64,000 nucleotides of DNA from Acridotheres tristis (lineage: Eukaryota; Chordata; Aves; Passeriformes; Sturnidae), in the NCBI GenBank assembly GCA_037013685.1, contig CM072895.1, forward strand, positions 12,746,463-12,810,462. Direction: 5' to 3'. Of this stretch, positions 38,401 to 48,100 are shown piece by piece. Every line of letters begins with the position of its first letter. The first letter of the stretch is position 1. A program made the position numbers and the translations under genes. The notes under the pieces are model-generated. The model was not told the origin of the DNA. It did no database searches and saw nothing but the letters and a program-made list of their open reading frames with translations.

Positions 38401-41400
38401 AACTGTTATCAAAAGGTTTAAAAATGATAAAGACTTTCAGCTATTGCTACCATCCCTGTCAGTTTTACCAAGCAGACTCCCACTGCTTCAACAAAGTAAG
38501 GCATAAACCCCCAGCCACTTTTTGGATCTTACTTATTCAAGTGTCACCTACCAGAACACTTTCAAACTGTTGTTCTGAAAATGTTACACTTGTTTAGGTT
38601 TTTTGGCAACAAAATAAAAATTACTTACAGTCGTTCTGGGGAGCAACTTTCTTAGCATCTGGTTGATCTGCAAAATTAAGATTTTTAAAATTTTTTTTGC
38701 CATGAAATTCAGGAAGTGTTTAAACCTTTTAGTGTGAATTGCAAATTTCCAGTGTATTTTAGCCCCCCCTTTTTTTTTTCCCTTTCTTTCTTTTTTCTCC
38801 TCCAATTTCAGGGAGTTGATCATCTGAATAAAAGAAAGAATCTCACGAACACTCAGCACTTGGTTAGTACAGCTGTAAAGATGTTAGGTTTTTCCATGTA
38901 TCTATTCAGTTTAACAAAAAGGCAGCTTTCAGAACGCACTGTACGTAGATAACTCACAGATACCCAGTCACTGAAACTCAACTAAGACAAGGAACAAAGT
39001 TGAGCTTTGTTGGCTGCTCAAGCTAATGATGCTTCTATAGTAAAAAAGAAAAAAAAAATAAAATCCATACAAAAATCAACTATAACTTAAAAAAATAATT
39101 CTCACAATGACCACAACTCTAGACCAAACATCTGAAAATAGAACAGTATCACACAGCAATGCAATCTCAAACTGACTGTTGATATGAAGTCCCTATCCAA
39201 ATATCAAGCATTTCATAGCATAAAACTTCAAAAAAAAAAAAACCCAAAACAGATTCAAAGCAACCACATCACTACTGTCCGAATCCTTTCTGTACAGTAG
39301 AGAAATAACAGGCATCATGAACCTATATCTGAAAAGATAATACTTCAGATGCTTCCTTCCCACCCCAAAATAAAGGCTATATGAACCACCATAATTTATG
39401 TGCAGCAAAAACTCAGCCACATATTCCAATAAATATTTGTGTCAATCCAGAAAGATCCACTAGTTTATGTCATGTTTACATACTAAACACAGGTAATAAA
39501 TAAAAATTCCTGCCTTTAAAAGGAGAGGGCATTCCCTCCCAGTGTGTTGTACTGCTCGGACTTGTCCAAGAGCCATCTACACATAAAATAAAAAGAATAC
39601 ATTACATATATCATCTGAAGCATCATTAGCTCATTTTTGTATATTAAAAACCTCACCTTTAATAGAAAAAAACCCCTTTATTGTAGGACACAAGAACTCC
39701 TGATATAAAGCCTTAGATACACTCTGTAGACTGAGTTTCAATCCTCTTAAAGGAAAAAAAAATGCGTTTCTCTTTTTTGAGACCTATGAGAACATTTCAG
39801 CAAGCCCAAATATTTCTTCCTGTAATTTAGCTAGGATTTTGTGTATATATTAACCATATCAAACCCTGTTAAGTTTAAAGTTGATGCTCTGAAAAGACAG
39901 AAGACGACACATTTCAGGAGAAAACTTTACTGTAGTGTAAGGCAAATCCGAAAAGCTGCAACAAGTCAGAAGATTTAAGTACGATTTTATCAGGGTTCAC
40001 ACATGCCGTGGGCTGAGCTACAGACTATGCAAAAGTGTCTTCAAGGTAAAAAATTTGCTTCCCCATATTTTTTTCAAGTCCCATGCTTTTACAATAAAAT
40101 GCATTAATATACTTTTATTTAAAACAGCGCACTAATAAAGTTAATGAAACAAGCTTCAGGAGCACTTCCTGCTCTAATCGTAATTTACAAGTTGTAACCA
40201 ATCCCACGCAACCACAAAACACTTCGATGACACCTACCTAAGCATTCTGCAACTTGCCAATTTCTGTCCCTTTCCCCAGCACACATTTTTCTACTTGTAG
40301 GAGTTACACCACACTTAAAATAGTGTAGAATAGACTTACATTCACTTTAAGTTAGAGCACAATGGTTTAGCATTTTCCCACTAAACATGAAAAAATATGT
40401 CATGATCTATGAGGGGAACAAAATGTTTTAATGCTTTGCCATGGAAAAAAACCAAATCCACAAACAAAACCACCGCCTGCAATCTTTCTGACACAGTGGC
40501 CATACTCCACAAAAATAAATGCAGCAGGAATGAGTGCGTACCTCCATCCTCAAGAGGTCTTTTCTGCCCTCCATAACCGTAGTCGTTTGAATTCATTGCT
40601 GTGCCAGCATCTCCTCCAATTTTCGCTGCAATCTAAACAAAAGGCAGATGTGAACCAAGAAGAAAAATAATTAACTCGGCCCATGTTTATTCCACGTCTT
40701 CTGAAAGATTTCAGGGATTTAAACAATACGCATCAAAATGACTCCAAATTATTAAAAAGGCCAAAACTAGTTTCATTCAGAGGTTTTCTTCAATGTTTTA
40801 AAGACTTGTGCTCGTCCTTCATCAGTACAGCCTCCTAAAAAACCTAACGAGAACATAGGCTTTGGTATTCAAAAGGCCTTCTCCTAAACGGGGATTTTTT
40901 TTTCCTCTACGCTTTGTTCGCGAAACACTGTGGTACCTCACGGCGGGGCCTCACCGGCCAAACAATTTCAAATCCTAACTACACTGAGTCTTCAAATACT
41001 GCCAAAACCGCCACCGCTTATTAACAGACGAGGCGAACATTTCGCCCAAGAAGCGATGAAAACATCGCCCGTGGTGCAGAAGCTACAAATAAAACTGCGG
41101 GATAAAGAGCTTCCGCAAGGGCCGCCCTCGCTCCGCAGGCCGCGGCGCTGCCCAACCGGTCCGAGCAGGCTGGGGCGCCGCGGGCGCCACAACACGGCCC
41201 GCTCCGCAGCGCCGCCGCCCTCCTGTCCCTCCGCCGGGCCGGGCCCGATAACGCGCCGCTACTACCCCGCCGAGATTTCGCCTCCCCGCCGTCGGCGAGG
41301 GACCGCGCGGTGCGGCTTCTCTCACCACCGAATCCCCTCAGGCCGATCCCAGCGCTGCTCGCGGGCAATGGCGGAGCGGGGCTACAAATACCTCGCGGCC

Positions 41401-41694
41401 CAGGGCGGGCAGGTGGCGCAAAGGGGGCGTGGGGACAGGACAAAGCTCCCCCCAATACACAGTGGCGGAGGGGCCCCCACTTCCCCCAGGAGAGTGCGCA
41501 GCGCCCTCACTGTTCCCGCAGCTCCGAGACCGCGGCCTCCAGGCCCCAGGACCCCATTGATTCGATGGAGCCACACACACCTGCCTAGCCCTCTGCAGCG
41601 CGTCTTTAAAGGCATCGTTCACTCCTCCAGCCCCGCCGCCGCCTCCCCCGGGCGCGCCCGCGGCAGGAGGGGGCACCGTGGAATAGTCCGCCAT
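23466..41694 (-). CDS. FUBP1: Far upstream element-binding protein 1 (20 coding exons, 642 aa)
   Basis: FUBP1 is a nuclear protein that binds single-stranded DNA (FUSE upstream of MYC) and U-rich RNA, acting in transcription and splicing. Exons in transcript order are 41694-41581, 40632-40542, 38667-38629, 38284-38245, 37442-37393, 37300-37229, 36946-36889, 36638-36476, 36396-36298, 36214-36113, 35426-35324, 35239-35139, 34546-34405, 33633-33473, 32716-32562, 32474-32395, 29626-29498, 28894-28820, 23993-23848, 23474-23466. They sum to 1929 bases, 642 aa plus stop (human 644). Residues 1-90 hold a Gly/Ala-rich start and the helix [13 protein letters not shown]. Four KH domains follow with loops GRGG (about 115), GKGG (about 200), GRNG (about 289) and GKGG (about 390). 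Then come a Pro/Gly-rich linker and three tyrosine-rich activation motifs (AAWAAYY, KAWEEYY, AAWAEYY). The ends are GT-AG except one GC-AG intron after 34405. An optional exon lies at 39514-39576. Confidence 0.97.
23848..23993 (-). CDS. FUBP1: FUBP1 exon 19, residues 592-640 (third Tyr-rich motif)
   Basis: 146 nt encoding [29 protein letters not shown]...PPAPQ. The donor is GTACAG. Read through, the frame gives VQS and a stop at 23838-23836. Confidence 0.96.
23994..28819 (-). other. FUBP1 intron 18, nothing recognised
   Basis: 4.8 kb of AT-rich intron; no repeat family, RNA gene or exon-like segment was recognised by eye. Confidence 0.5.
28820..28894 (-). CDS. FUBP1: FUBP1 exon 18, residues 567-592 (second Tyr-rich motif)
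   Basis: 75 nt encoding [25 protein letters not shown]. Donor GTAAGT. The following intron is the longest in the gene (4.8 kb). Confidence 0.96.
29498..29626 (-). CDS. FUBP1: FUBP1 exon 17, residues 524-567 (first Tyr-rich motif)
   Basis: 129 nt encoding [31 protein letters not shown]...TQTNGQ. It contains the first of three AW..YY activation motifs. Donor GTAGAT. Confidence 0.96.
29997..30060 (-). other. Candidate alternative or poison exon in FUBP1 intron 16
   Basis: A 64-nt GC-richer island in an AT-rich intron, preceded on the minus strand by a pyrimidine tract and TTTCAG and followed by GTAAAA. Spliced between exons 16 and 17 it would add about 18 residues and then a TAA stop at 30004-30002, far upstream of the last junction, so the transcript should be sensitive to nonsense-mediated decay. 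There is no transcript evidence. Confidence 0.35.
32395..32474 (-). CDS. FUBP1: FUBP1 exon 16, residues 497-524
   Basis: 80 nt encoding [27 protein letters not shown]. Donor GTAAGA. The next intron is 2.8 kb and contains the candidate poison exon. Confidence 0.95.
32562..32716 (-). CDS. FUBP1: FUBP1 exon 15, residues 446-497 (Pro/Gly-rich linker)
   Basis: 155 nt encoding [16 protein letters not shown]...[11 protein letters not shown]-rich relative to the flanking introns. Donor GTAAGT. Confidence 0.95.
33473..33633 (-). CDS. FUBP1: FUBP1 exon 14, residues 392-445 (KH4)
   Basis: 161 nt that completes the GKGG loop and encodes [18 protein letters not shown]...EEKIG, the body of KH4. Donor GTGAGT. 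Confidence 0.96.
34186..34325 (-). mobile_element. Composite SINE: tRNA-Ile-like head and CR1-like tail
   Basis: On the minus strand the 5' part (about 34315-34262) resembles the anticodon and T-arm half of tRNA-Ile (GATGCTAATAGTGCC, then GGTT..TTCAATCCC), and the 3' part (about 34255-34186) resembles a CR1 LINE tail (GGTTCCTTCCAGCTC region). This is the build of TguSINE1-type elements known from zebra finch. Diverged and truncated at the tRNA 5' side. It lies about 80 bases downstream of the GC donor of FUBP1 exon 13. Confidence 0.7.
34405..34546 (-). CDS. FUBP1: FUBP1 exon 13, residues 345-392 (KH4 start, GC donor)
   Basis: 142 nt encoding [22 protein letters not shown]...TGLIIGK, an RG-rich linker and the start of KH4. 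The only junction that keeps the conserved GKGG loop uses GC as the donor dinucleotide (AAAAG then GCAATA). Confidence 0.93.
35139..35239 (-). CDS. FUBP1: FUBP1 exon 12, residues 311-344 (KH3)
   Basis: 101 nt encoding [16 protein letters not shown]...DLLRSVQ. Donor GTTGGG is weak. Confidence 0.95.
35324..35426 (-). CDS. FUBP1: FUBP1 exon 11, residues 277-311 (KH3)
   Basis: 103 nt encoding [21 protein letters not shown]...QFKP, with the KH3 GRNG loop. Donor GTTTGT. Confidence 0.96.
36113..36214 (-). CDS. FUBP1: FUBP1 exon 10, residues 243-276
   Basis: 102 nt encoding [24 protein letters not shown]...EGID, the KH2-KH3 linker. Phase 0 at both ends. Donor GTAAGC. Confidence 0.96.
36298..36396 (-). 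CDS. FUBP1: FUBP1 exon 9, residues 210-242 (KH2)
   Basis: 99 nt encoding [13 protein letters not shown]...YKVQ, the second half of KH2. Phase 0 at both ends. Donor GTAAGG. Confidence 0.96.
36476..36638 (-). CDS. FUBP1: FUBP1 exon 8, residues 155-209 (KH2 start)
   Basis: 163 nt covering [16 protein letters not shown] through [10 protein letters not shown], with the KH2 GKGG loop. Donor GTATAT; the next intron is 79 nt. Confidence 0.96.
36889..36946 (-). CDS. FUBP1: FUBP1 exon 7, residues 136-155
   Basis: 58 nt encoding [19 protein letters not shown], the second half of KH1. Donor GTAAGT. Confidence 0.95.
37185..37215 (-). promoter_or_regulatory. Possible intronic G-quadruplex next to FUBP1 exon 6 donor
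   Basis: On the transcript strand, runs of 7, 7 and 6 G lie 13-44 nt downstream of the exon 6 donor. Such G-rich intron starts can act as splicing enhancers (hnRNP H/F sites) or fold into a G-quadruplex. The long runs can be split to supply four G-tracts. Confidence 0.5.
37229..37300 (-). CDS. FUBP1: FUBP1 exon 6, residues 112-136 (KH1 GxxG loop)
   Basis: 72 nt encoding [24 protein letters not shown], including the KH1 nucleic-acid-binding GRGG loop. Donor GTAACT is followed within 13 nt by long G runs in the transcript. Confidence 0.96.
37393..37442 (-). CDS. FUBP1: FUBP1 exon 5, residues 95-112 (start of KH1)
   Basis: 50 nt encoding [17 protein letters not shown], the first strand of KH1. 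Donor GTAAGT; the following intron is only 92 nt. Confidence 0.95.
38245..38284 (-). CDS. FUBP1: FUBP1 exon 4, residues 82-95
   Basis: 40 nt encoding [13 protein letters not shown] plus part of an arginine codon. Donor GTAAGA. Confidence 0.95.
38629..38667 (-). CDS. FUBP1: FUBP1 exon 3, residues 69-82
   Basis: 39 nt encoding [13 protein letters not shown] plus part of a serine codon. Donor GTAAGT. Identical to the human sequence here. Confidence 0.95.
39514..39576 (-). CDS. FUBP1: FUBP1 optional cassette exon, 63 nt (21 residues)
   Basis: Between exons 2 and 3 there is an AG-bounded 63-nt segment in the right phase, encoding [22 protein letters not shown] near-identical insertion exists in a known human FUBP1 isoform. 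Its donor is GC (AAAG then GCAGGA), a weak type often linked to optional inclusion. Including it gives a 663-aa product. Confidence 0.88.
40542..40632 (-). CDS. FUBP1: FUBP1 exon 2, residues 39-68
   Basis: Encodes [30 protein letters not shown] and ends in phase 1. The following intron contains the optional exon. Donor GTACGC. Confidence 0.95.
41581..41694 (-). CDS. FUBP1: FUBP1 exon 1, residues 1-38
   Basis: Starts [13 protein letters not shown], followed by a polyglycine stretch and the helix [12 protein letters not shown]. The ATG at 41694-41692 is in a strong context inside a CpG island. Donor GTGTGT. Confidence 0.96.
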
Positions 41695-41815
41695 GGCCGC
41701 CCCGGCGCCGCTCCGGCCGCTGCCGCTGTCTGCCAAGAAAGAGAGAAAATGGCGGCGGGCGCGCGCCTTTCACATTCCTGCGCGGCATCGTGCTCGGGGG
41801 GAGCGCGCCAAAACC

Positions 41816-41823
41816 TCGCGAGA
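41816..41823. promoter_or_regulatory. CGCG element (TCGCGAGA)
   Basis: Matches the core of the TCTCGCGAGA element found in TATA-less CpG-island promoters and bound by BANP. Adjacent to an E2F-like site and about 120 bases upstream of the FUBP1 ATG. Confidence 0.55.
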
Positions 41824-42006
41824 TCTCGGGCGGGATTTCATGGCGGGCGCCGGAGAACGGCGGAGAAGCCTCCCGGCGTTTCTCCCGGCCCCGCCCAGCC
41901 GGCCCTCCGGGGCCTCCAGGGCCGCCCTGCAGGGGGGTGGTGAGATCGCGATGTTTCTACGCGAGGCGCGAGGGCTTGGAGACGCTGCTGATAGGGCCGG
42001 GAGAGT

Positions 42007-42012
42007 CACGTG
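42007..42012. promoter_or_regulatory. CACGTG E-box
   Basis: Palindromic E-box with flanks GTCACGTGGG, the type bound by USF, MYC/MAX or TFE factors. On the DNAJB4 side of the shared promoter. Confidence 0.5.
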
Positions 42013-42059
42013 GGAAGAAGGGAGGGCAGCGTGTGGGGGGGAGGCAGCGCGCAGTTCTC

Positions 42060-42166
42060 GCGTCATTTGGTTTGGAGTCGCGGGTGCGCGCGTAGGAGCG
42101 GTGGCTGCGCTGCGGGGGCTGCCGGGAGCGCGGTTGAGCCCGGGGCTGAGGTAGCGGCGACGTTCG
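42060..42166 (+). other. DNAJB4: Probable distal non-coding first exon of DNAJB4
   Basis: In the CpG island, the + strand has CGTTCG followed by a perfect donor GTAAGT at 42167. No coding exon precedes the DNAJB4 start exon, which begins at a splice acceptor (57860-57861), so a distal leader exon is expected. The 5' boundary is a guess; a weaker donor GTAGCG lies at 42151. Confidence 0.6.
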
Positions 42167-45100
42167 GTAAGTGCCGGAGGTGCGCGGGATGGGTCTGGAG
42201 CTGCGGCAGCGCCGCTTGTCCGCGCCATACTGCACTTTTGGCGTGCTCTGCTTTCCCGGCTGGTGCCCGCCCGGAGCGGGCGGCGGTGGTGGCAGCGACG
42301 CTGACGTGAGCTGAGGGGGGAGGAAGGCCAGGCAGTCCTCCCGCCTGAGCGCGATGCTGCCCTGGGGAGAGGCTGCCATGGTGCGCGGCCGCCGGGCGTT
42401 GTCACAGACAATAATGCGAGCGCCGTTTCCGGGCAGCCCGGCCGGCAGCGGGAGGGGCGAGCGGCAGCTCGCCGGCCGGTGCCGAGCCGGCGGAGCCGTT
42501 GGGCGGAGGGGCAGGGCACGGCCGTGCCGCAGCCGTCCCGTCCCGCCCCTGCCCGCCGCGATCCCGCGGGCTCGGCCGCTCGTTTCGAACGGATTTTTGG
42601 GTCGTTCTCCACCCCGCGAAACGGGACCTCTTCTTTTACGGAGCTTCACTTGCTTCGTCCCGCGGTTGTCCATGGTTGTCTATTTCCTACCTGAAAATGT
42701 TAATTGCTAATGTACGTTTTTTATAGCTGGGAGGTTTTTTCCTTGTCTGCGCAAGCACAAGCGTTAATGAAAAACTGTAGTCTATAATGCTTTAATCTGG
42801 GCCCTAGTAAGGTCCTGTGACCTGGTGGGGATGAACTGTCATGCTGAGTATGGATGACGGTGTTGTAAAGGCTTCACATCAGGTTAAGGTCGTAGAACAT
42901 CTACTTAGGAATCATAGCAGTAGAGACCGGCTAATTCTGGAGGGGAGCTGCTGTACGATGGAGATGCTTTACAGTTTTTAATGAATATTTACATGCATTG
43001 AGCTCTTCCTTTTTCATGGGCTCATGGTTTACATAAATGTCATATCTTTTTTTTAAACTGAGGCATGGCAAGTCTCTTTCAGCCTTAAGTGGGTGTGCTT
43101 CTTTGTTGTCGGTGCTTTTACTTGAGAAACTGTTGTTTTTGACTTGGCCTGGTTTGGGGCTGTGTGCAGGGACTCTTGGATTCGCATAAGAAAATACCTC
43201 TCAGTGTTCTCCCTTCCCTGTCCTTCAGTGCTGCCTTGTAGTTCCATGCTGCCTTAAGGCGATTATAATTGGGATAATTTTAATAGACTGTAAGTCAGTG
43301 TTGCTGAGCCTAGATTATCCTGCATTCTCCAGTGCCGGTAACTTCACTAAAGGGAGCTAAAAAAAAATGCCAGATTTTTAACTCCCGTAACACTCTTAAG
43401 GTAGTGTAGTTAAGAAAGGTTGTGAGAGTAATATGTTCCACAAAGTTAAACATTCCTACGTGCTTTTAGATGACAGTGTGTTACTACAGCTAGATGAAAC
43501 TTGCTGCTGTGATACTTTTGCTGAAAAAACCTGTACATAAGAATTAGTTTATATTTTCCATTAATGTAGCTGTGTTAGCTGGAAGGGATGGGGAAAAAAG
43601 TAAAATTAAGTTTGGAGCGTGGGAGTTTAATTCTTATACTTGACTCTTTGCTGCTGTTGCGAAACAATATTTTTTCATTCTCTTAGCTACTAATAGTTTG
43701 ACTGTGTGTAGCAGGTACTTACTTGTCTAATTTTGTTTGAACAATAGTGGTTGACTGTGACTCATTGAAACCACTCCTGGCCACTGGCTATGTCTTTTAT
43801 GGCTCTCTCCTTATTGGATGAAGCGTCCTTTGCGTTTTACTGTTACAAACTGTGCTGGTGTTTCTTTGCTACTGTCTGTGAGACAAGCCAGTAGCCATGT
43901 AATGCTGATTTTTAAGCAGTTATAATGCCTTGGGCTAATAAAAACACTCTTGTCTGGTACAATGTAAGTGTTCTAGTTGAATTCATAAACAACTGGTGAT
44001 AGGTGAATGTTAATTTTCAGGGTTTTTAAATCAATTATTATTCTTTGAGGTGATGCTTTATTTGAAAGCTGAGAGTGATATTTAGTATATCTATTATTCC
44101 TCAATCCTTGCAGTTCTTGAAGTCACTGTAGGCTTTACAGTCAGAACATGAGATTAAGCAATTTGAAGAGGAGAAAGATCTCACAGTATTGTACACTATA
44201 TAAATATTTTGCCTTTACTTTCACTGTTCCTAAGTTGATCTAATGACCATCATTAACACTTGCTTCTGTTTTATTTCCCATGATGGCACTTAAAACCAAT
44301 CTGCTAGAAAACCACATCTCTTAAGCACTCTTATCTTAATTTCCCTTTATTAAGTGATATTTCTGTTGAGAAAAGTACCCCTGTGGGATTAATTTTTTCT
44401 GTTTAATCTGTCAATGGAGTGGGGTAAGGATCTAACCCCATAACAATGCTAACTGCAGTATTTGTTCAAGTACTTCACTGACATGTCACAGCAGCATACA
44501 CCAGGATGTCCTGCTTTTTCACTTGCCAGAAGTTACCTGCACTGCCTGTTTACTCACTCAGGTCTGCCTTCTAGGTTAAATGTGCTTCATGTAAGTAGTT
44601 GTTTGGACTGGGTTCCTAGAGCATGAGAACTTGAGTTTTGTTGTGTAAAGTAAGGTTCACTTCATACAGTAATTCATTCTTACTAAAGAAGGATGAATAG
44701 TGGAGAAATGCACCTCTTACCTTTCAGAATCCTAATAAATAGATAATTGGCAATATAAGAAATAGAAGAATATGGTAGAGATTGGAAGAAGATGTCGCCC
44801 TTAACTGAATTTACTAGATTATGACATCTCTCATGGTTTTCAGGCCATAGTGGTTGTTTTTTGCAGTAGTCATCAGACTGAAATATTCTAGTAGGTATAT
44901 TTACTGAGAAACAGCTAGTGTCAATATCTGACAAGTCAGAAAACCTCTTACTTGTGTGGGTTGTCACAGATTTAAGTAATGGATGGTTCTGAGGGAAAAA
45001 ATAAGCAAATACTGTGTGTGAAAGAATCCTTTTATCAAAAGATCCTCAGGGTATTTCTGTGTTAGTTCAGGTGTTCCAAAAACATCAGTGTGCAAGTGTG

Positions 45101-48100
45101 CAACTTGACACAAATCCTCAGCATAACCAAAGCCACTTCGGTGCATGCATGCATTGAGTTCTGCTGTGTTAATTGGGTTTTTCTTTCTCTTTTACAATTC
45201 ACTTCAACTTTGCTCAGTGGTGACCAGATCAAAAGGTGTTTTGATTAGCTTTCCCTCAGTACACTGGAGGCCTGTACAGGAGATTGGCTTACGTTGTGTG
45301 AGAGAAGGATAATCACTGAGATAGCTGTACGTGCACGTGCCATGCTTTCTGCAGGCTGTGCTGAAATCTGCACCTGGTGTCTGATGATTTTGTCCCTTTG
45401 GGAGATACAGATCAGTTAATTCAGATTCTGTCAGCTCTTACTCCAGCTCTGGCAAAGTGTGTCCAGGATCTGCAACATTATCAGTAGAAAACTCTCTTTA
45501 ATAACTGCTGGAAGAAGATTGAGCATGTGCCCTATCCAAACAACTGTCATGAGTTTTCATATTTACTACGTGTGCGCTGAAGTAGTAATTACAGTTTTCA
45601 GATCCACAATTTGGATAGTATTTGGTTAACTTTTACATAGCGACTTTGAAAAAAAAAGTCATATCTGGTGATTTTACCTTTCTTAGAAAAAAGTTTTAGT
45701 GTGTTAAAAACTTCACAGAGAAGCTGTATAATTGTAGAATCTTTAGCGCTCTTCCCTTGTATGTTTTATTCTTGCGAATCTCATCTGATATGTATTTGAT
45801 TTAACATTTTGATTACCTTAGGGGTTATCAAATTGCATTAAGCCACTGTTGCATTGGGTATGTCAGATATAGGAGGATAAGTCAGAGAACAGTCACTTCT
45901 TCCTTAGATACAGTTGCAGCGTGCAAAGAGACTGTGGATCACTGTGTTGAAGGAATGTGGCGCAAAAGGCAGCTGGATAATATTAGTCAGCATGATCGTG
46001 CCATCAGTTCTCAGCCTCTGACTTGTTCAAGGGGGTTGGGTGTTTTTGTGGCTATGTCATGGGAGGAAAAGCTTTGAGAGAATTTGCTGTTAGCATCTGT
46101 AAAATTCTTCCCTGATGGGGGAGAAGAGTGAAAGGCCTTGCTTGAAATAAGTTGGGCAGTGGGGCTAGGCGTGGAAGCTGAATATGAGTGGGGATTAAGA
46201 AAGGCTGAGATAGGAACAGAGACTGTGAAAGGAGAATAAACGATTAATGCAGCATTAGCTGTAGAGGATGGAAGTCTCTTAATATATCTCTCTGTCAGCA
46301 ATGCACTGAAGAATGTGCATTCAAGTCCTGTTAATTACTGAGTAAGTACTTTATTTAAGGCATTAAATTAATGTAATTTAAGGCATAATTCTCGTTTTGA
46401 AGTGGGAAAAGCTTGTTTGCTCTAAAGGAGTTGGTGTACTTCTCTGTTACCCAGGCCTGACCTCTAATAGTATTCTTTGTGATACTGTTTAATTAAGCTA
46501 ACAATTGTACTTCTTAATTTGTGACTCAGAGCATCTTACTTTTAAACGAATTGTGCATGTATCATAGTGTAAATTTAACAAAATCCCCCAAACTTAGAAA
46601 GGTAAATCTTTTCTGAGTCTGAGGAAAGAAGAGTGGAAGAGATGGTTTAAAAGCTTTAAATGTCTAATTCCTTCAGTCTGTAAAACCATGATTGTAACAA
46701 GCTTGTCTAACCTGAAAATCCTCTTCAACTTTTTTTAAGGACCACATGCGTATTTTGTGGAAAAAAATTGTTTGCAGTGAAGTTCATGAATGTATCAGGA
46801 TGTTTTTCTTTAATAAATCAATAGCAATGCTACATAGGCTAAGAAAGGTGTGAATGTTACAGGCCTAATCTCAAATACCACTCAAAAGATCAGTGGATGT
46901 TATCTGTTGGCTTGACGTGAAGTGCAAAAGAACCGGAGATTTTTTAAGTCAGGCTTAAAAAAACAAAAAAGAAATATACCTGTAAATATATTCGGTATGG
47001 ATTAATATATTCTGCAGAGAATATAGAAAGGAGATCCTTTGCTTCCTTCTTACACGTTGTCATGTGTTAGGATTATGCCCTGTGAGCGAACTGGTTCTGT
47101 GTAGTATTTTCATTAAACTTTATAATTTCCATGACTATTTATTTGCAGTTGTACTCTGATTCATCACTGGTTTTTGTACTGAGTTTTTTCAGAAGGGGCA
47201 GGGAAAAGGTAATGGGAAAACATGTTACTTTTACATTATATTCATGGAACTGTAGAATTCCAATAGTTTCTTAGTAGAATAGATACTGAAACTTGCTATC
47301 ACTTGAGAACACCTAGATATTTTTCTGCTGAGTCGTTTATCTTTCCATATTGTACTTTCTTTACCTCTTAGCTAGATATGCACTCTTTATTCTAGAGGAA
47401 TTAAGTAATTTAGGATATTAACTGCAAAGTACGTCTGTTAAACTCTTGCTTTTTATCTTGAGACTTTTCTAGGCTGATGAAACATGACTTAGCTTTGGGA
47501 TGTGGTTGAAACATTGCAAAGACTACTGAGCAACTATTTTGATTTCTATTACAGCAGATTGTAGTAAATATAACTAGGGCTGCTTGTCTTTCTGTCTCCT
47601 GTAGGTGAAGTGCACTCTTATTGACATCTGTTCTCCCTTCGTGTTGAACAGCATTGTGCTGATATCTCCTTTTTAAATTCCTGTCTTTATACCACAGTTC
47701 AGTGTGTGTGTTTTCAGCCTTGCATGTAAAACTGGCTGCATGAATCAGAGCAGCTGGGTGGGATTTTAACGAGCACACTCTGGAAAAAGCATCTCGTGTG
47801 ACCACCTCCTTTTGCTTATGTAAGAACACTGGGATCACATGTCCACAGCAAAAATGTGGGCAGTTCCTTATTTGGTGGTGCATTAATAACCTTGATCTTG
47901 CATGAGTGTAACAGCAATTAAAACAGTACCATGTAGCTGAGTTGCTTTTCAACTGGACTTATTGTGTTTGTATTTCATCTCTTCATCAAGGCTAAAAAAC
48001 CAGTTTCTTTTCTACTGGAAACTAGTAACTTCTGTCATTCTTAAAGGGGAAAAAACCTCAAGAAAACACCAGCAGAGTTTGCATAGGGATTGTGCAAGCA

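Larger units (their letters stand above)
41100..42650. promoter_or_regulatory. CpG island, shared FUBP1/DNAJB4 divergent promoter
   Basis: The strongest G+C and CpG block in the window, spanning FUBP1 exon 1 and extending to the other side. Motifs seen: a YY1-like AAATGGCGG (41747-41755), an E2F-like GCGCCAAA (41805-41812), a TCGCGAGA element (41816-41823) as bound by BANP, and CACGTG (42007-42012). No TATA box is evident. Head-to-head with FUBP1 there is a + strand exon-like segment with a perfect GTAAGT donor. Human FUBP1 and DNAJB4 are also arranged head-to-head. Confidence 0.8.

Noticed and set aside
40930..41943. 337-codon + strand open frame across FUBP1 exon 1
   Set aside because: It is antisense to FUBP1 and lies in a CpG island, where stops are rare. 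The product is Pro/Arg-rich low complexity with no family resemblance.
41770..42673. Long minus-strand frames upstream of FUBP1 (280 and 238 codons)
   Set aside because: Same GC-rich island, Arg/Pro-rich composition, no splice or start evidence, overlapping each other in different frames.
47410..47952. 180-codon minus-strand frame in the DNAJB4 leader intron
   Set aside because: No recognisable domain or family, ordinary AT-rich context, no partner exons. It can arise by chance in 64 kb. It would merit a search, but I cannot support a gene.
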